Source: Hymenobacter puniceus
GTDB lineage: Bacteria; Bacteroidota; Bacteroidia; Cytophagales; Hymenobacteraceae
Assembly: GCF_014333525.1 (NCBI RefSeq)
Contig: NZ_JACSCX010000001.1
Coordinates: forward strand, 1-64,000
Direction: 5' to 3'
DNA: 64,000 bases
Shown: piece by piece, positions 15,575-24,156 of the stretch
How the letters are laid out: the number at the start of each line of letters is the position of its first letter
Numbering within the stretch: position 1 is the first letter of the stretch
Program-made: the position numbers and the translations under genes
The notes under the pieces: generated by a model
The model's database searches: none
Seen by the model: the letters and a program-made list of their open reading frames with translations, nothing else
What the model was told of the DNA's origin: nothing

Positions 15575-16957
15575 TTGCAGCAGCCGACAATTACGATTCT
15601 GGGGGGAGGCTTTTCGGGCTCGATGGTGGCGTTGCAGCTAGCGCGGCAGCCGGGAGCGTGGGCTGGCGGCACGGTGCACTTGGTGGAGCCCCGGCCGGTG
15701 CCGGGCCCCGGCCTGGCCTACACCGCGCGCCGCCCCGAGTACCTGCTCAACGTGCGGGCCGCCGGCATCAGCGCCTTCCCCGAACAGCCCACGCATTTCA
15801 CGGACTGGCTACGAGCCAACGACCTGACGTGTGAGCAGGAATTCTGCTCACGCCAGACCTACGGCCGCTATCTGCAGGAACTGGTGGCTGGCTTGCTGGC
15901 TCGCCCGGCAACTAACGGGCTGCAATTTGTGTGGCACGCGCAAGCAGCCACGGCGGTTGAGGTTATGCCAGCTGGCTGCCAGGCTACAGTACGCCTTACA
16001 GATGGCACCACGCTGGTTTCAGATGCGGTGGTGCTGGCGTTGGGCAACTTTCCGCCGCTTTCCCCGGCTGGCCCGGGCGCTTACCTCACGCACCCGAACT
16101 TCCACGGCAACCCTTGGGCAACCGGAGCTTTGCGCACGATTGGTCTAGAGGATGAGGTACTGCTGATTGGCTCGGGGCTGACGGCCGTGGATGTGCTGCT
16201 GGGCTTGCGCGCCGATGGCCACCGGGCCCCGGTTACCATCGTGTCGAGGCACCAGCGCTGGCCGGTGGTGCATGGCCCCACCACACCCTCCTACCCCAGC
16301 TTCTACCACGCCGAGCTGCAGAGCATGACTACCGTGGCGGAAGTGCTGGCCGCGGTACGCCGCCGCGTCCGGGAAGCGGCCGTGCAGGGCCACGACTGGC
16401 GCCCCGTGTTCGACTCGCTCCGGCCGCATCTAGGGCGCATCTGGGCGGCGTGGCCGCTAGCAGAGCAGGCGCGGTTTCTGCGGCATCTGGCGTCCATCTG
16501 GGCCGTGCTGCGGCACCGCAGCCCTCCACAAAACGACGCTATTGTGCGCGACATGCTAGCTACCGGCCAGGCCCGAATGCACACGGGCCGGGTCCGCAGC
16601 ATCAGTGTGGCTGATAACAACGACCTACTGGTGCACACCCAGCACCACCACACCGAAACCATCATCCGCACTCAGCACGTTGTCAGCTGCACCGGGCCGC
16701 TACTCGACTACAGCCGCATCAACCACCCGCTGGTACGCAGCCTCCGCGACGCTGGCCACCTTGTGCCGGACGCGCTGCGCCTGGGTATTCGCACGGATGA
16801 GCACGGCGCGCTGCTTAACCTGCAGAGTCAACCTTCGCCGGTGCTGTTCACGCTGGGCCCCAGCCGCCGCCCGGCCTACTTTGAATCGACGGCAGTACCA
16901 GAGCTGCGAGAACAGGCAGTGGCACTGGCCCGGGAGCTGGCAGGACGCTGGCAGTAA
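15575..16957 (+). CDS. FAD/NAD(P)-binding protein (FAD-NAD(P)-binding domain, YdhS-like)
   Basis: A 460-residue flavoprotein-like enzyme. The dinucleotide-binding glycine motif ITILGGGFSGSMVALQLA (6-23) is at the extreme N-terminus, and a second Rossmann-type motif LLIGSGLTAVDVLLGL lies near 200. The segment LAYTARRPEYLLNVRAAGIS matches the FAD-NAD(P)-binding family (PF13454) that includes E. coli YdhS; the reaction is unknown. The start is a TTG (15575), since no in-frame ATG precedes the glycine motif. Single gene, followed by a strong bidirectional terminator. Confidence 0.82.
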   Translation: MQQPTITILGGGFSGSMVALQLARQPGAWAGGTVHLVEPRPVPGPGLAYTARRPEYLLNVRAAGISAFPEQPTHFTDWLRANDLTCEQEFCSRQTYGRYLQELVAGLLARPATNGLQFVWHAQAATAVEVMPAGCQATVRLTDGTTLVSDAVVLALGNFPPLSPAGPGAYLTHPNFHGNPWATGALRTIGLEDEVLLIGSGLTAVDVLLGLRADGHRAPVTIVSRHQRWPVVHGPTTPSYPSFYHAELQSMTTVAEVLAAVRRRVREAAVQGHDWRPVFDSLRPHLGRIWAAWPLAEQARFLRHLASIWAVLRHRSPPQNDAIVRDMLATGQARMHTGRVRSISVADNNDLLVHTQHHHTETIIRTQHVVSCTGPLLDYSRINHPLVRSLRDAGHLVPDALRLGIRTDEHGALLNLQSQPSPVLFTLGPSRRPAYFESTAVPELREQAVALARELAGRWQ

Positions 16958-16966
16958 TCTTAAACA

Positions 16967-17005
16967 CGAAAAAGCCCCGAACCGGAATGGTTCGGGGCTT
17001 TTTCG
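16967..17005. terminator. Bidirectional terminator between convergent genes
   Basis: CGAAAAAGCCCCGAACC and GGTTCGGGGCTTTTTCG form a 17-bp perfect stem with A- and T-rich ends, so it works in either direction. Confidence 0.9.
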
Positions 17006-17031
17006 TTGGCTATTTTCATTCCCCGGCAGGC

Positions 17032-17325
17032 TTAGGCCGCCTGCTCATCCGGGTACAGCGGAAACACCGGAGTGGAGGGGCTTATGGAAAATTCGCGCAC
17101 GTTGGAAGCCGGCGGCACCAGGGCCGGACCCACGGCCGACTCGGCACGGTTGCGGCGCAATGCACGCATCAGCAGATACTTATACTTTTCGGCATCGGCA
17201 AGAGCGGCGTCTACGGCACGCAGCGCATCGTCGTAGGCTACTACGGGCACCGATTCGGCAGCTTCGCCCGTTGGATACGTCAGTTCAAAAACCGGGCATT
17301 GCAGGTATTCAGCAGGCGTTTTCAT
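17032..17325 (-). CDS. Hypothetical protein, 97 residues
   Basis: Small soluble-looking protein (MKTPAEYLQCPVFEL..) with a helical Ala/Lys/Arg-rich middle (AVDAALADAEKYKYLLMRAL) and a Pro/Ser-rich C-terminus. I do not recognise a family. It is supported as a real gene by GC-rich third codon positions, a terminator on its 3' side, and a near-consensus -7 element (TAACTTTA, 17330-17337) four bases before the ATG. Confidence 0.65.
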   Translation of the reverse strand: MKTPAEYLQCPVFELTYPTGEAAESVPVVAYDDALRAVDAALADAEKYKYLLMRALRRNRAESAVGPALVPPASNVREFSISPSTPVFPLYPDEQAA

Positions 17326-17329
17326 AGGG

Positions 17330-17337
17330 TAAAGTTA
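17330..17337 (-). promoter_or_regulatory. Near-consensus -7 element 4 bases before a start codon
   Basis: Minus-strand TAACTTTA-CCCT-ATG (7 of 8 positions fixed by TAnnTTTG fit except the last). Predicts a leaderless transcript for the 97-residue protein. Confidence 0.45.
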
Positions 17338-17501
17338 CCAGATTCCGGGGTTGAAATCCTAACAAAATACTAACACAGCTAGCATTTTATTCATTCCGTA
17401 TACGTCGACTATTTTCTTTGGATTTTATATTTTTATACGACTGATTAACAGATGTTTACAAGCAAAAAAACGCATTTCTACCATACCTACTTTTACGTCC
17501 G

Positions 17502-17578
17502 CCTGTCGAAGTATCTCTACCGCTTCGCTGAATCGGTGCAGAAGAAGCGGCAGAGATGCTTCGGCAAGCTCAGCAGGG
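17502..17578. repeat. Intergenic inverted repeat, family A copy 3 (truncated left arm)
   Basis: CCTGTCGAAGTATCTCTACCGCTTC pairs with GAAGCGGCAGAGATGCTTCGGCAAGCTCAGCAGG, with the outer left TCATGCTGAGC missing. Lies downstream of the oxidoreductase at 17607, next to an AT-rich stretch (17390-17470). Confidence 0.75.
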
Positions 17579-17606
17579 CGTTCTGTTCAGATTCCCAAAC
17601 ACGCTT

Positions 17607-18614
17607 TTATTCAGCAGAAATCTGAAGCACGATTTTGCCGAACTGCAGCCCCTCATCCATGCGACGCAGGGCAGCTTCGCCGTCGGCTAACGCGAAAGTC
17701 TCGTCTACTTCAGGTACGATGCCGTGTTGCTCAAACAGGTCGACCATGGCGGCAAAGTCCTGCTCGGTACCCATCGTAGAGCCCAGGATGGAAAGCTGCT
17801 TCCAGAAAACTTTAGCGGCCGGTACCGAAGGCATATTACCCTGCGTGGCCCCGTAGAACACAATCCGTCCACCCGGCGCGGCGGCGTCCAGCAGATCGAG
17901 AAATCCGGGGCCGGCCGCGCTGTCCACAATGACGTCGAAGCCGCCACCAGCCTGCTTGGTGAGCGTAGCCGGCCATTTCTCGGTGTGGTAGCTGATACCA
18001 CCTTTGGCTCCCAGCGCTACTGCTTTCGCAATTTTTTCTTCCGAGCCTGATGTCACCCACACTTCGGCGCCCACGGCCACGGCCATCTGCAGGGCCAGCA
18101 GCGCTACGCCGCCACCCACGCCGCTGATGAGCACCCGCTCGCCAGGCTGCAGCGCCGCCCGCGTGAAGGCCGCCCGGTAGGCCGTAACGCCGCCTAACGG
18201 CAGCGCAGCAGCTTGCTCGAAGCTCAGGTGGCTAGGCTTGGCCCGCACCTGGCGCGCCGCCACGCACACGTACTCGGCAAAGGTGCCATCCTGAGGCAAT
18301 CCCAGAATCTGAAAGTCGCGGCCCTGAGCGGCGGGTTGCGGGCCCCAGTGCCGGCCGGGGTTGATGAGCACGGCCTGACCCAGCCAACTCGCATCGGCAC
18401 CTTCGCCAACAGCCGTGACAGTACCAGCGCCATCAGAACCGAGGATGATAGGGAATTTCAGGCCGGCGTACTGGCCTTTCTGAATCCAGACGTCGCGGTG
18501 GTTGAGGGCCGCCGCATGGAGGCGCACCTGCACCTCGCCGGCGGCGGGCTGTTGCGTGGGCACTTCGCGCAGCTGCACGGCCTGGTTGATGCCATCAAGA
18601 ACAAGAGCTTGCAT
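17607..18614 (-). CDS. Zinc-type alcohol dehydrogenase / quinone oxidoreductase family (MDR)
   Basis: 335-residue medium-chain dehydrogenase. The N-terminal GroES-like domain has ALNHRDVWIQKGQY and ILGSDGAGTVTAVGEG; the C-terminal Rossmann domain has VLISGVGGGVALLALQMA for NADP(H), followed by SEEKIAKAVALGA. The catalytic zinc Cys at the usual position is replaced by the NHRD segment, as in quinone oxidoreductase-like members that do not need catalytic zinc. Substrate unknown. Single gene, flanked by a family A repeat downstream and a short degenerate repeat (18619-18665) upstream. Confidence 0.88.
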   Translation of the reverse strand: MQALVLDGINQAVQLREVPTQQPAAGEVQVRLHAAALNHRDVWIQKGQYAGLKFPIILGSDGAGTVTAVGEGADASWLGQAVLINPGRHWGPQPAAQGRDFQILGLPQDGTFAEYVCVAARQVRAKPSHLSFEQAAALPLGGVTAYRAAFTRAALQPGERVLISGVGGGVALLALQMAVAVGAEVWVTSGSEEKIAKAVALGAKGGISYHTEKWPATLTKQAGGGFDVIVDSAAGPGFLDLLDAAAPGGRIVFYGATQGNMPSVPAAKVFWKQLSILGSTMGTEQDFAAMVDLFEQHGIVPEVDETFALADGEAALRRMDEGLQFGKIVLQISAE

Positions 18615-18618
18615 ATGT

Positions 18619-18665
18619 TTAGTGATGAGGTGATGGAGTTATGAGGTGACAGGTGACAGATGACA
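18619..18665. repeat. Degenerate short tandem repeat (GATGAGGT / AGGTGACAG units)
   Basis: GTGATGAGGTGATGGAGTT..TGAGGTGACAGGTGACAGATGACA is made of imperfect 7-9 base units just upstream of the oxidoreductase gene. No function seen. Confidence 0.5.
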
Positions 18666-18804
18666 CAGAGGAAGCTGCTGCCGCGAAACGACTTTTGCCG
18701 ACAGGGCGACGGAAAATTTTCTAACCAAGGAAGAGATACGTACCTGCGCCGGATAACGGGAATTTTCGCGTTGCGCTCCGCCGCCTCTTCCACTCCCAGA
18801 CCCT

Positions 18805-19212
18805 TCACAGAAAGCGGGCTTTCAGCTCCGGAGTGGGCAGCCAGCAGGCTTCCTGACGCCCAAACCAACGGTAGCGGTAGCGGGCAATCAGCCGGTATAC
18901 GGCGTCGCGTAGGGGGCGCGGAAACCACCGACCCACCCGGGCCAGCACTGCCCACCAGCCATTCAGGCGGGCCAGAATGCCCAGCGCTGCCGCCGAGTGC
19001 GTGTAGGCCTGGCCATCGGCCAGCAGCACCACCGAATCGGGCTCAGCGGGAGCGGGCAGGTGGTATTCGCGCAGCAGCGCCTGGCCCGCCGCCGACTGAA
19101 GGGCCGCGAATTGGAACTGGCCAGCTGCATCGTGCTCAATCACAAACTGCACAAACCCGTTGCAGAGGTTGCACACGCCATCAAAGAGCACAATAGTGGA
19201 AGAAACGGGCAT
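18805..19212 (-). CDS. DCC-family thiol-disulfide oxidoreductase-like protein (DUF393)
   Basis: 135 residues with the family signature VLFDGVCNLCNGFVQFVI (8-25), where DxxCxxC gives the DCC name, and a later RDAVYRLIARYRYRWFGR helix typical of DUF393. Predicted thioredoxin-like redox activity has been proposed for the family, but no reaction is established. It lies 77 bases downstream of the PP-loop gene on the same strand and may be co-transcribed with it. Confidence 0.88.
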   Translation of the reverse strand: MPVSSTIVLFDGVCNLCNGFVQFVIEHDAAGQFQFAALQSAAGQALLREYHLPAPAEPDSVVLLADGQAYTHSAAALGILARLNGWWAVLARVGRWFPRPLRDAVYRLIARYRYRWFGRQEACWLPTPELKARFL

Positions 19213-19289
19213 AACTAGGGGGCGCGGGCAGTTCGGGTACAGGACTGTATAATCGGCCGGATTGTTTCGGTGAAGCCCCAGAAGCCCTG

Positions 19290-20045
19290 TTACGTGCCGT
19301 TTGCATCAGCGGGCAGCAGGTCGCAGTACCAGAAGCCGGGCTCGAATGGGTCGGGGGCGGCAGGAGTGGCGGCGGGTGGGCAAATGCTGCTGGCGGCGGC
19401 CGGGCGCTGGTAGGTGCGGCGCACGATGTCGCCCCGCTCGAAGGCAATGGGCGCGCTGAAATAGGGCGCCTCGAACACGAAGCTGTGGTACTCGCCGTTT
19501 TCGCCGCAGCTATCCACACCGGGCGGCAGGTCGCGCAGGAAGTCGGCGTTCAGCTCGCGGCCGCAGAAGCTGGCATCCAGAAACTTCTCGTTGACGCACA
19601 CTACCACGGCCCGGAAGCCCAGGTCCAGGTATTCGCGCAGTAAATCGGCATTGGGGCGCTGCCAAAGCGGAAACACAGCCTCTATTCCTACCCGGGCCAA
19701 CTGCTGCTCGCGGTAAAGGCGCAGGTCTTCAAGGTAGATGTCGCCGAACAGCGCGTGCCGGATGCCGCGGGCCTGCAGGGGCGCCAGTGTGGCTGTCATC
19801 AGGCGCTCGTAGTCGGCCATATCGGGCATTTCGGGCAGTTCCAGCAGCGTGAGCGGCAGGCCGATGCGCTGGGCCTGCTGCCGGAGCATCTCCAGCCGCA
19901 CTCCGTGCATCGATACGCGCTGATAGTGCGCGTTGACGCTCGTGAGCAGGTCGGTGACGTGGTAGCGCGGGTCGCGCAGGGCGTGGTAGAGGGCGAGGGC
20001 CGAGTCTTTGCCCCCGCTCCAGTTCATGAGGGTTGGGGCGGGCAT
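19290..20045 (-). CDS. PP-loop ATPase, diphthine-ammonia ligase-like (adenine nucleotide alpha hydrolase)
   Basis: 251 residues. The N-terminal PP-loop LMNWSGGKDSALALYHAL (6-23) binds ATP, and CGENGEYHSFVFEAP (about 180-195) is the second conserved family block (PF01902). In eukaryotes and archaea the family makes diphthamide; bacteria lack diphthamide, so the bacterial substrate is unknown. The C-terminal 50 residues are Ala/Pro-rich and look non-conserved. A perfect -7 element lies four bases before the ATG. Confidence 0.85.
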   Translation of the reverse strand: MPAPTLMNWSGGKDSALALYHALRDPRYHVTDLLTSVNAHYQRVSMHGVRLEMLRQQAQRIGLPLTLLELPEMPDMADYERLMTATLAPLQARGIRHALFGDIYLEDLRLYREQQLARVGIEAVFPLWQRPNADLLREYLDLGFRAVVVCVNEKFLDASFCGRELNADFLRDLPPGVDSCGENGEYHSFVFEAPYFSAPIAFERGDIVRRTYQRPAAASSICPPAATPAAPDPFEPGFWYCDLLPADANGT

Positions 20046-20049
20046 GCGC

Positions 20050-20057
20050 CAAAGGTA
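20050..20057 (-). promoter_or_regulatory. -7 element 4 bases before the PP-loop gene start
   Basis: Minus-strand TACCTTTG-GCGC-ATG: perfect TAnnTTTG placed so that transcription should begin at or beside the start codon. Confidence 0.65.
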
Positions 20058-20167
20058 GGTTGGCTTGGCGAAGGCGGCGGCAACCGAAGCAGGCGCTACG
20101 CCGTTTGCCCAGAAGTGCCTGGCTGGCTTCCCGCTGGCTTTTCATTTATCGTCCTTCTACTACCTCT

Positions 20168-20383
20168 ATGGTGCGCTTCCTATTTCTCAGCCTACTGGCC
20201 GGCAGCTTCCTACTGGCTTCCTGCAATTCCAACCCTGCCCCATCAACCACCGCTGAAACACCTGCCGCTGCCGCTGATTCCACTGGTGCCACCGGCGTAA
20301 CCGGCGCCCAGGCCGATCAGTCGGTGCAGCTGTCTACGCAGGCGGGCCCGGCCCCTGGTCCGGCACCGGGCCCGGGGCACTAG
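20168..20383 (+). CDS. Small putative lipoprotein, 71 residues
   Basis: Signal MVRFLFLSLLAGSFLLASC with lipobox LLASC, then a Ser/Thr/Pro/Ala-rich tail ending in repeated PG(P)AP units. No known domain. It lies 52 bases upstream of a second small lipoprotein with a similar composition, probably in one operon. The start at 20168 is the only ATG that leaves the signal at the N-terminus. Confidence 0.7.
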   Translation: MVRFLFLSLLAGSFLLASCNSNPAPSTTAETPAAAADSTGATGVTGAQADQSVQLSTQAGPAPGPAPGPGH

Positions 20384-20435
20384 CCTGGTTTTTCAGTCGG
20401 TATTTTCTCTGTTTTTCCTTCTTCCCCCAACTTCC

Positions 20436-20756
20436 ATGAAACGTATTCCTTCCCTCCTGCTGGCGTGTAGCCTGGGTTTGTCGCTCACTGCCTGCGACTA
20501 CAACAAAACGCCCGGCAAAGACCCGCAAGCCAGCCAGGACTTCACCGAAGCCCCTGCTGCCACCACCAACGAAACCGACCGGGACAGCCTCAGCGGCGGC
20601 CAGCGCGTAGAAACGCCCATCGGCAAAGGCTCCGCTGCCGACCAGAAAACGTCGGCTGATGCCGGCCTGCAAAGCGCCCCCGGCAACGCCAACTCACCGG
20701 TCAATAATATACCGCAGGAGTCGCCGGAAGCCCGCTCTACGGTTGGCAAAGAATAG
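20436..20756 (+). CDS. Small putative lipoprotein, 106 residues
   Basis: Signal MKRIPSLLLACSLGLSLTAC with lipobox SLTAC, then a hydrophilic, probably disordered chain rich in Ala, Ser, Asn, Asp and Gln. No domain recognised. Follows the 71-residue lipoprotein on the same strand; a strong terminator (20768-20811) closes the pair. Likely envelope-located. Confidence 0.75.
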   Translation: MKRIPSLLLACSLGLSLTACDYNKTPGKDPQASQDFTEAPAATTNETDRDSLSGGQRVETPIGKGSAADQKTSADAGLQSAPGNANSPVNNIPQESPEARSTVGKE

Positions 20757-20767
20757 ATTACCTGCTT

Positions 20768-20811
20768 ACAGAAAAGGCCCGTCAGCGCAATGCTGGCGGG
20801 CCTTTTCTGTG
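20768..20811 (+). terminator. Terminator after the small lipoprotein pair
   Basis: ACAGAAAAGGCCCGTCAGC and GCTGGCGGGCCTTTTCTGT form an 18-19 bp stem with a TTTT-containing arm. Confidence 0.82.
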
Positions 20812-20830
20812 TAAGTAACCTACCTACTAG

Positions 20831-21334
20831 CTACAGCGCGAAACCGGTAGGCGCACCGGCGGCACTGCCCTTAGACAGCGCCAGGCCGCTGCCCAGGACC
20901 AGCAGATCCTCGAAGCCGCCGACCACCGAGCTGGGCAGCCCCGACTCGGTGGTGGCTTTTTTGCGCAGCCAGAAGCTGCCAAACGTAGCCGCTCCGGCTA
21001 CCAGCCCGCCCAGCAGCGCCCCGTTGCGGGCTTTGCCGTGGTTGGCCCGGTACAGGGCCGCCCCCACCAAAGCCCCCGACAGCAACCTGCCCAGCAGCAC
21101 AGGCGGCGCAATCCGGTCGGGGGTTTGCGGGAGCTTGTCGCCTACCATTTCGCCGCCGGCCAGTAGCTTGAGGCCGGTAGCCACCAGCGGCTTTTGCAGG
21201 TAGCGGAGCGGCGAGCCGGCCAGGCCCTGCGGATGAAATTTCACGAGGTTGGCGCTCAGCAATGCCGGCGCCGTCATGCTGCGGAAACCGGCCACGGTGC
21301 CCAGGCCCACGGTTTGCCAGAAGTGTTTGGTCAT
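20831..21334 (-). CDS. DUF4126-family membrane protein
   Basis: 167 residues. N-terminal LGTVAGFRSMTAPALLSANL and the central GGEMVGDKLPQTPDRIAP match the DUF4126 pattern of a membrane protein with several Gly/Ala-rich hydrophobic segments (about 85-120 and the C-terminus). Function unknown. Transcribed alone, facing the small lipoproteins across a terminator. Confidence 0.75.
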   Translation of the reverse strand: MTKHFWQTVGLGTVAGFRSMTAPALLSANLVKFHPQGLAGSPLRYLQKPLVATGLKLLAGGEMVGDKLPQTPDRIAPPVLLGRLLSGALVGAALYRANHGKARNGALLGGLVAGAATFGSFWLRKKATTESGLPSSVVGGFEDLLVLGSGLALSKGSAAGAPTGFAL

Positions 21335-21422
21335 GATGTCAGGAGTTCAGATATGATAACTGCCTTTTTAAACGGCTACCGGGCGGAGGCGGCTGGGTTT
21401 CAGCAGGCAAACTACTGCCCCA

Positions 21423-22052
21423 CTATTTGGGCTGCGGCCCTTGGCCGGGGCGGGCGTAGGCAAAGGCTCCCACCGGCTGCGCCTGGTAGTAGGTGTCGAG
21501 GCCGGAGATGCAGGCAGCCTGGGCGGCAGGCAGGTCGAGGGTGCCGTCGGACAGCAGCAGGGCTTCGGGTAGGTAGATGTGCTCGACGGTGCCCACCAGC
21601 AGCACCGTGCCGTTGTGAATCGGCAGCTCCTCTTTTAAGCGCAGCCCGATGCTGATGGGGCTTTCGGCCACGTAGGGCGCCGCAAAACCGTCGCGCCAGG
21701 CAGCCGTGAAGCCGCAGGCATCAAACTCCGATTCTTCGGCCGGAAAATCGGCGGAGGTGTAATGGGCCTGCGCCACGTGGCTGGTGGGCACATGGTTGAT
21801 GGTGAAACAGCCCGTATCCTTGAGGTTTTGGTAGGTGTGGCGCGGCACGGTGGTAGGCCGCGTGACCAAACCCAGTACCGCCGGCGCCGAGCCCAGATGC
21901 AGCACCGAGCTGAAGATGGCCAGGTTGGTGGCGCCACCCGCGGTGGCCGTGCCGATAAGGTTGGCTGGCTTATAGCCGGGCAGCGAGTTGATGAGGTTGA
22001 GGCGGAAGATTTTCTCCAGACCCAGGATATCATCGGAAGTGAGGTGGCGCAT
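21423..22052 (-). CDS. Flavin reductase-like FMN-binding split-barrel protein
   Basis: 209 residues. The segments NLINSLPGYKPANLIGTA, NLAIFSSVLHLGSAPAVLG and HTYQNLKDTGCFTINHVP follow the flavin reductase-like fold that binds FMN and is used by NAD(P)H:flavin reductases and flavoprotein oxygenase partners. No oxygenase lies beside it, so its role is open. A family A repeat sits directly upstream. Confidence 0.85.
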   Translation of the reverse strand: MRHLTSDDILGLEKIFRLNLINSLPGYKPANLIGTATAGGATNLAIFSSVLHLGSAPAVLGLVTRPTTVPRHTYQNLKDTGCFTINHVPTSHVAQAHYTSADFPAEESEFDACGFTAAWRDGFAAPYVAESPISIGLRLKEELPIHNGTVLLVGTVEHIYLPEALLLSDGTLDLPAAQAACISGLDTYYQAQPVGAFAYARPGQGPQPK

Positions 22053-22087
22053 TTGAGAGGGTGAATGGCTGAATTATAGGGCGGCTA

Positions 22088-22187
22088 AAGCCCGTCATGC
22101 TGAGCTGGCCGAAGCAACTTTACCATGGGCTAATCAGGAATTAGTTTGGCGGTAGAGGTGCTTCGGCCAGCTCAGCATGACGGGCTT
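22088..22187. repeat. Intergenic inverted repeat, family A copy 4 (most intact)
   Basis: Perfect 29-base arms at 22088-22116 and 22159-22187, each containing CGTCATGCTGAGCTGGCCG or its reverse complement, around a 42-base centre. Best reference copy of the family. Confidence 0.92.
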
Positions 22188-22207
22188 GTGTTATTAACCA
22201 CTTACAC

Positions 22208-24022
22208 CTACTTCTGTTGCGCAGCCCAGGCATCCATGCGCTTTTCCAGCACGGCCAGCGGCATGGAGCCGCCCGCCAGGATTTCGTCGTGGAAAGCCCG
22301 CAGGTCGAATTTCTTACCGAGCTGCTTTTCGTAGCGGGCGCGCAACTCGCTGAGCTTGAGCTGGCCGGTTTTGTAGCTCAGCGCCTGAGCAGGCACAGCC
22401 ATATAGCGTTCCACTTCGGCCGTGGCACCCTGCTCGCTGATGGCCTCGTTGTCCATCATGTACTTGATGGCCTGCTCACGGGTGAGCTTGCCGGTGTGCA
22501 GGCCGGTGTCCACCACCAGCCGAATGGCACGGTGAATTTCGGCGCCTAGGTGGCCCATGAGCTGGTTGGGGTCCTGGAACACGCCCAGCTCCGGCCCCAG
22601 GCTTTCGGTATAGAGTGCCCAGCCTTCGCTGAAGACCCCGTAGCCCCCAAAGCGGCGGAACTTGGGCAGGGCCTCGTTTTCCTGCTGCAGCGAAACCTGG
22701 TAGTGGTGGCCCGGAATAGCCTCGTGCAGAAACAGGGTTTCCATGGCCGGGTTGGCAACGGTGTTGAACTTGAGCGGGTCGAGAATCGGGACGTAGAAAA
22801 TGCCAGGGCGCGACCCATCCGGAGTGCCGCGGTTGTACTGCGCCGAAGCTGAAGCCGCCCGGAACGCCTCGGTAGCTCGCACCTCGAACGCCGTTTTGGG
22901 CGTGCGGCTGAACAATTTGGGTAAAGCCGGCGCAATACGCGCCTGCACCTCCTCAAACGCCGCCAGCACCTCTTTTTCGGTTTTGAAAGGCCGGAACTTA
23001 GGGTCGGTGTTGATGTAGGCAAAGTAGGCGTTCAGGTCGCCCTTGAAGCCGGTTTTAGGTTTCACCCGCTCCATTTCGGCCGTAATGCGCGCCACCTCGG
23101 CAAGGCCGGTCTGGTAGATTTGCTCCGGGGTGCGAGTGGTGGTGGTGCTCACCTGCACGGCGTAGGCATAGCGGGCGGCACCCTGCGGCAGCGCCCCAAT
23201 ACCACTGCTGGCGCGGGCCTGCGGCAGATACTCGGTTTCAAGGAAGTCGGCCAGCTTCTGGTAGGGCGCCGCCACGTCGCGCCGGATAGCCTGCTCAAAA
23301 AGCGGCGTGAGGCGAGCTTTGTCGGCGGCTGAAAAGCTGGCCGGAAAGGCTTTCACCGGTCCGTAGAACAGGTTTTTCGCGGGGTCGGCCACGGCTACAG
23401 CGCGTAGCTGGCTCACCATTTTGGGCACCAGCGCCTTAGGCAATACCACCCCGGCCTGCATCCCGCGCCGGAAGTTGCTGATGGCCGAATCGGCCCAAAC
23501 GGGGAAACCCCGCAGTCGGCTCAGCCAATTGTCGTAGTCCTGCACCGTTTTGAACGGCTGCGCGCCGGTGCCCGTCCCGAGCTGCACCAAGGCGCTGGGC
23601 AAGCCAAAAAACTGGTTGAAGGGCATCATCCAGTTGTTGAACGAAAACCCCGCCAACCGCTGGTCGAGCGTGTACACGAGCATGTCGTAGCTGGTTTGGT
23701 CGGTGGCACTGAGGCGGGCGCGGTCAAGCTGCTGCAGCTGCGTGCGGTAGCGCTGGTAGAAGCTGCGCTCCAAGTCGCGGTAGGCCTGGGTCCGGGAGTT
23801 GGGAAACTGGTCGTTGTAGCGATTGTCGCCCCGGGAGGTAGCAAGAATTGGGTCCAGTTGGGCCTCCTCTTCCGAGTACGCCTCGAACAAGGCGGCCAAC
23901 GGCGCCGAGGCGGCTGGTATGGCAGTTGTCGGGTTGGGCTTAGCGGCCGGCTTACTTTTTTGCGCAAGCGCAGGACTTGCCAGTACAGAAGCCAGCAAGA
24001 CAGGAAGGAGAATTCGTTTCAT
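22208..24022 (-). CDS. DUF885 family protein, predicted exported metallopeptidase (copy 2)
   Basis: 604 residues with a Sec signal (MKRILLPVLLASVLASPALA, cleavage after ALA). The zinc-type motif HEAIPGHHYQ is near residue 433 and a second conserved block GVFSEGWALYTESLG follows, both hallmarks of DUF885, which is related to peptidase families with an HExxxGHH-like site. Substrate unknown; probably periplasmic. It lies directly downstream of a homolog on the same strand with which it aligns end to end. A -7-like TACTTTTC lies six bases before the ATG. Confidence 0.88.
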   Translation of the reverse strand: MKRILLPVLLASVLASPALAQKSKPAAKPNPTTAIPAASAPLAALFEAYSEEEAQLDPILATSRGDNRYNDQFPNSRTQAYRDLERSFYQRYRTQLQQLDRARLSATDQTSYDMLVYTLDQRLAGFSFNNWMMPFNQFFGLPSALVQLGTGTGAQPFKTVQDYDNWLSRLRGFPVWADSAISNFRRGMQAGVVLPKALVPKMVSQLRAVAVADPAKNLFYGPVKAFPASFSAADKARLTPLFEQAIRRDVAAPYQKLADFLETEYLPQARASSGIGALPQGAARYAYAVQVSTTTTRTPEQIYQTGLAEVARITAEMERVKPKTGFKGDLNAYFAYINTDPKFRPFKTEKEVLAAFEEVQARIAPALPKLFSRTPKTAFEVRATEAFRAASASAQYNRGTPDGSRPGIFYVPILDPLKFNTVANPAMETLFLHEAIPGHHYQVSLQQENEALPKFRRFGGYGVFSEGWALYTESLGPELGVFQDPNQLMGHLGAEIHRAIRLVVDTGLHTGKLTREQAIKYMMDNEAISEQGATAEVERYMAVPAQALSYKTGQLKLSELRARYEKQLGKKFDLRAFHDEILAGGSMPLAVLEKRMDAWAAQQK

Positions 24023-24028
24023 GGAGTG

Positions 24029-24036
24029 GAAAAGTA
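24029..24036 (-). promoter_or_regulatory. Near-consensus -7 element 6 bases before the DUF885 copy 2 start
   Basis: Minus-strand TACTTTTC-CACTCC-ATG, one mismatch to TAnnTTTG. Combined with the terminator at 24088, it suggests the two paralogs are transcribed separately. Confidence 0.45.
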
Positions 24037-24087
24037 GAAGTTGCTTAAAGCTAGCAGGTTTCGCGGCACCACTTCAGCCATAGCCAA

Positions 24088-24117
24088 AACGCCCGCCAAC
24101 GGTGGTTGGCGGGCGTT
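24088..24117 (-). terminator. Terminator between the two DUF885 genes
   Basis: On the minus strand AACGCCCGCCAAC and GTTGGCGGGCGTT form a 13-bp stem with a 4-base loop, followed by TT. Confidence 0.78.
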
Positions 24118-24156
24118 GACTACTGGTGGCACTGCAATGCTGAAGCAGCAGCGCGC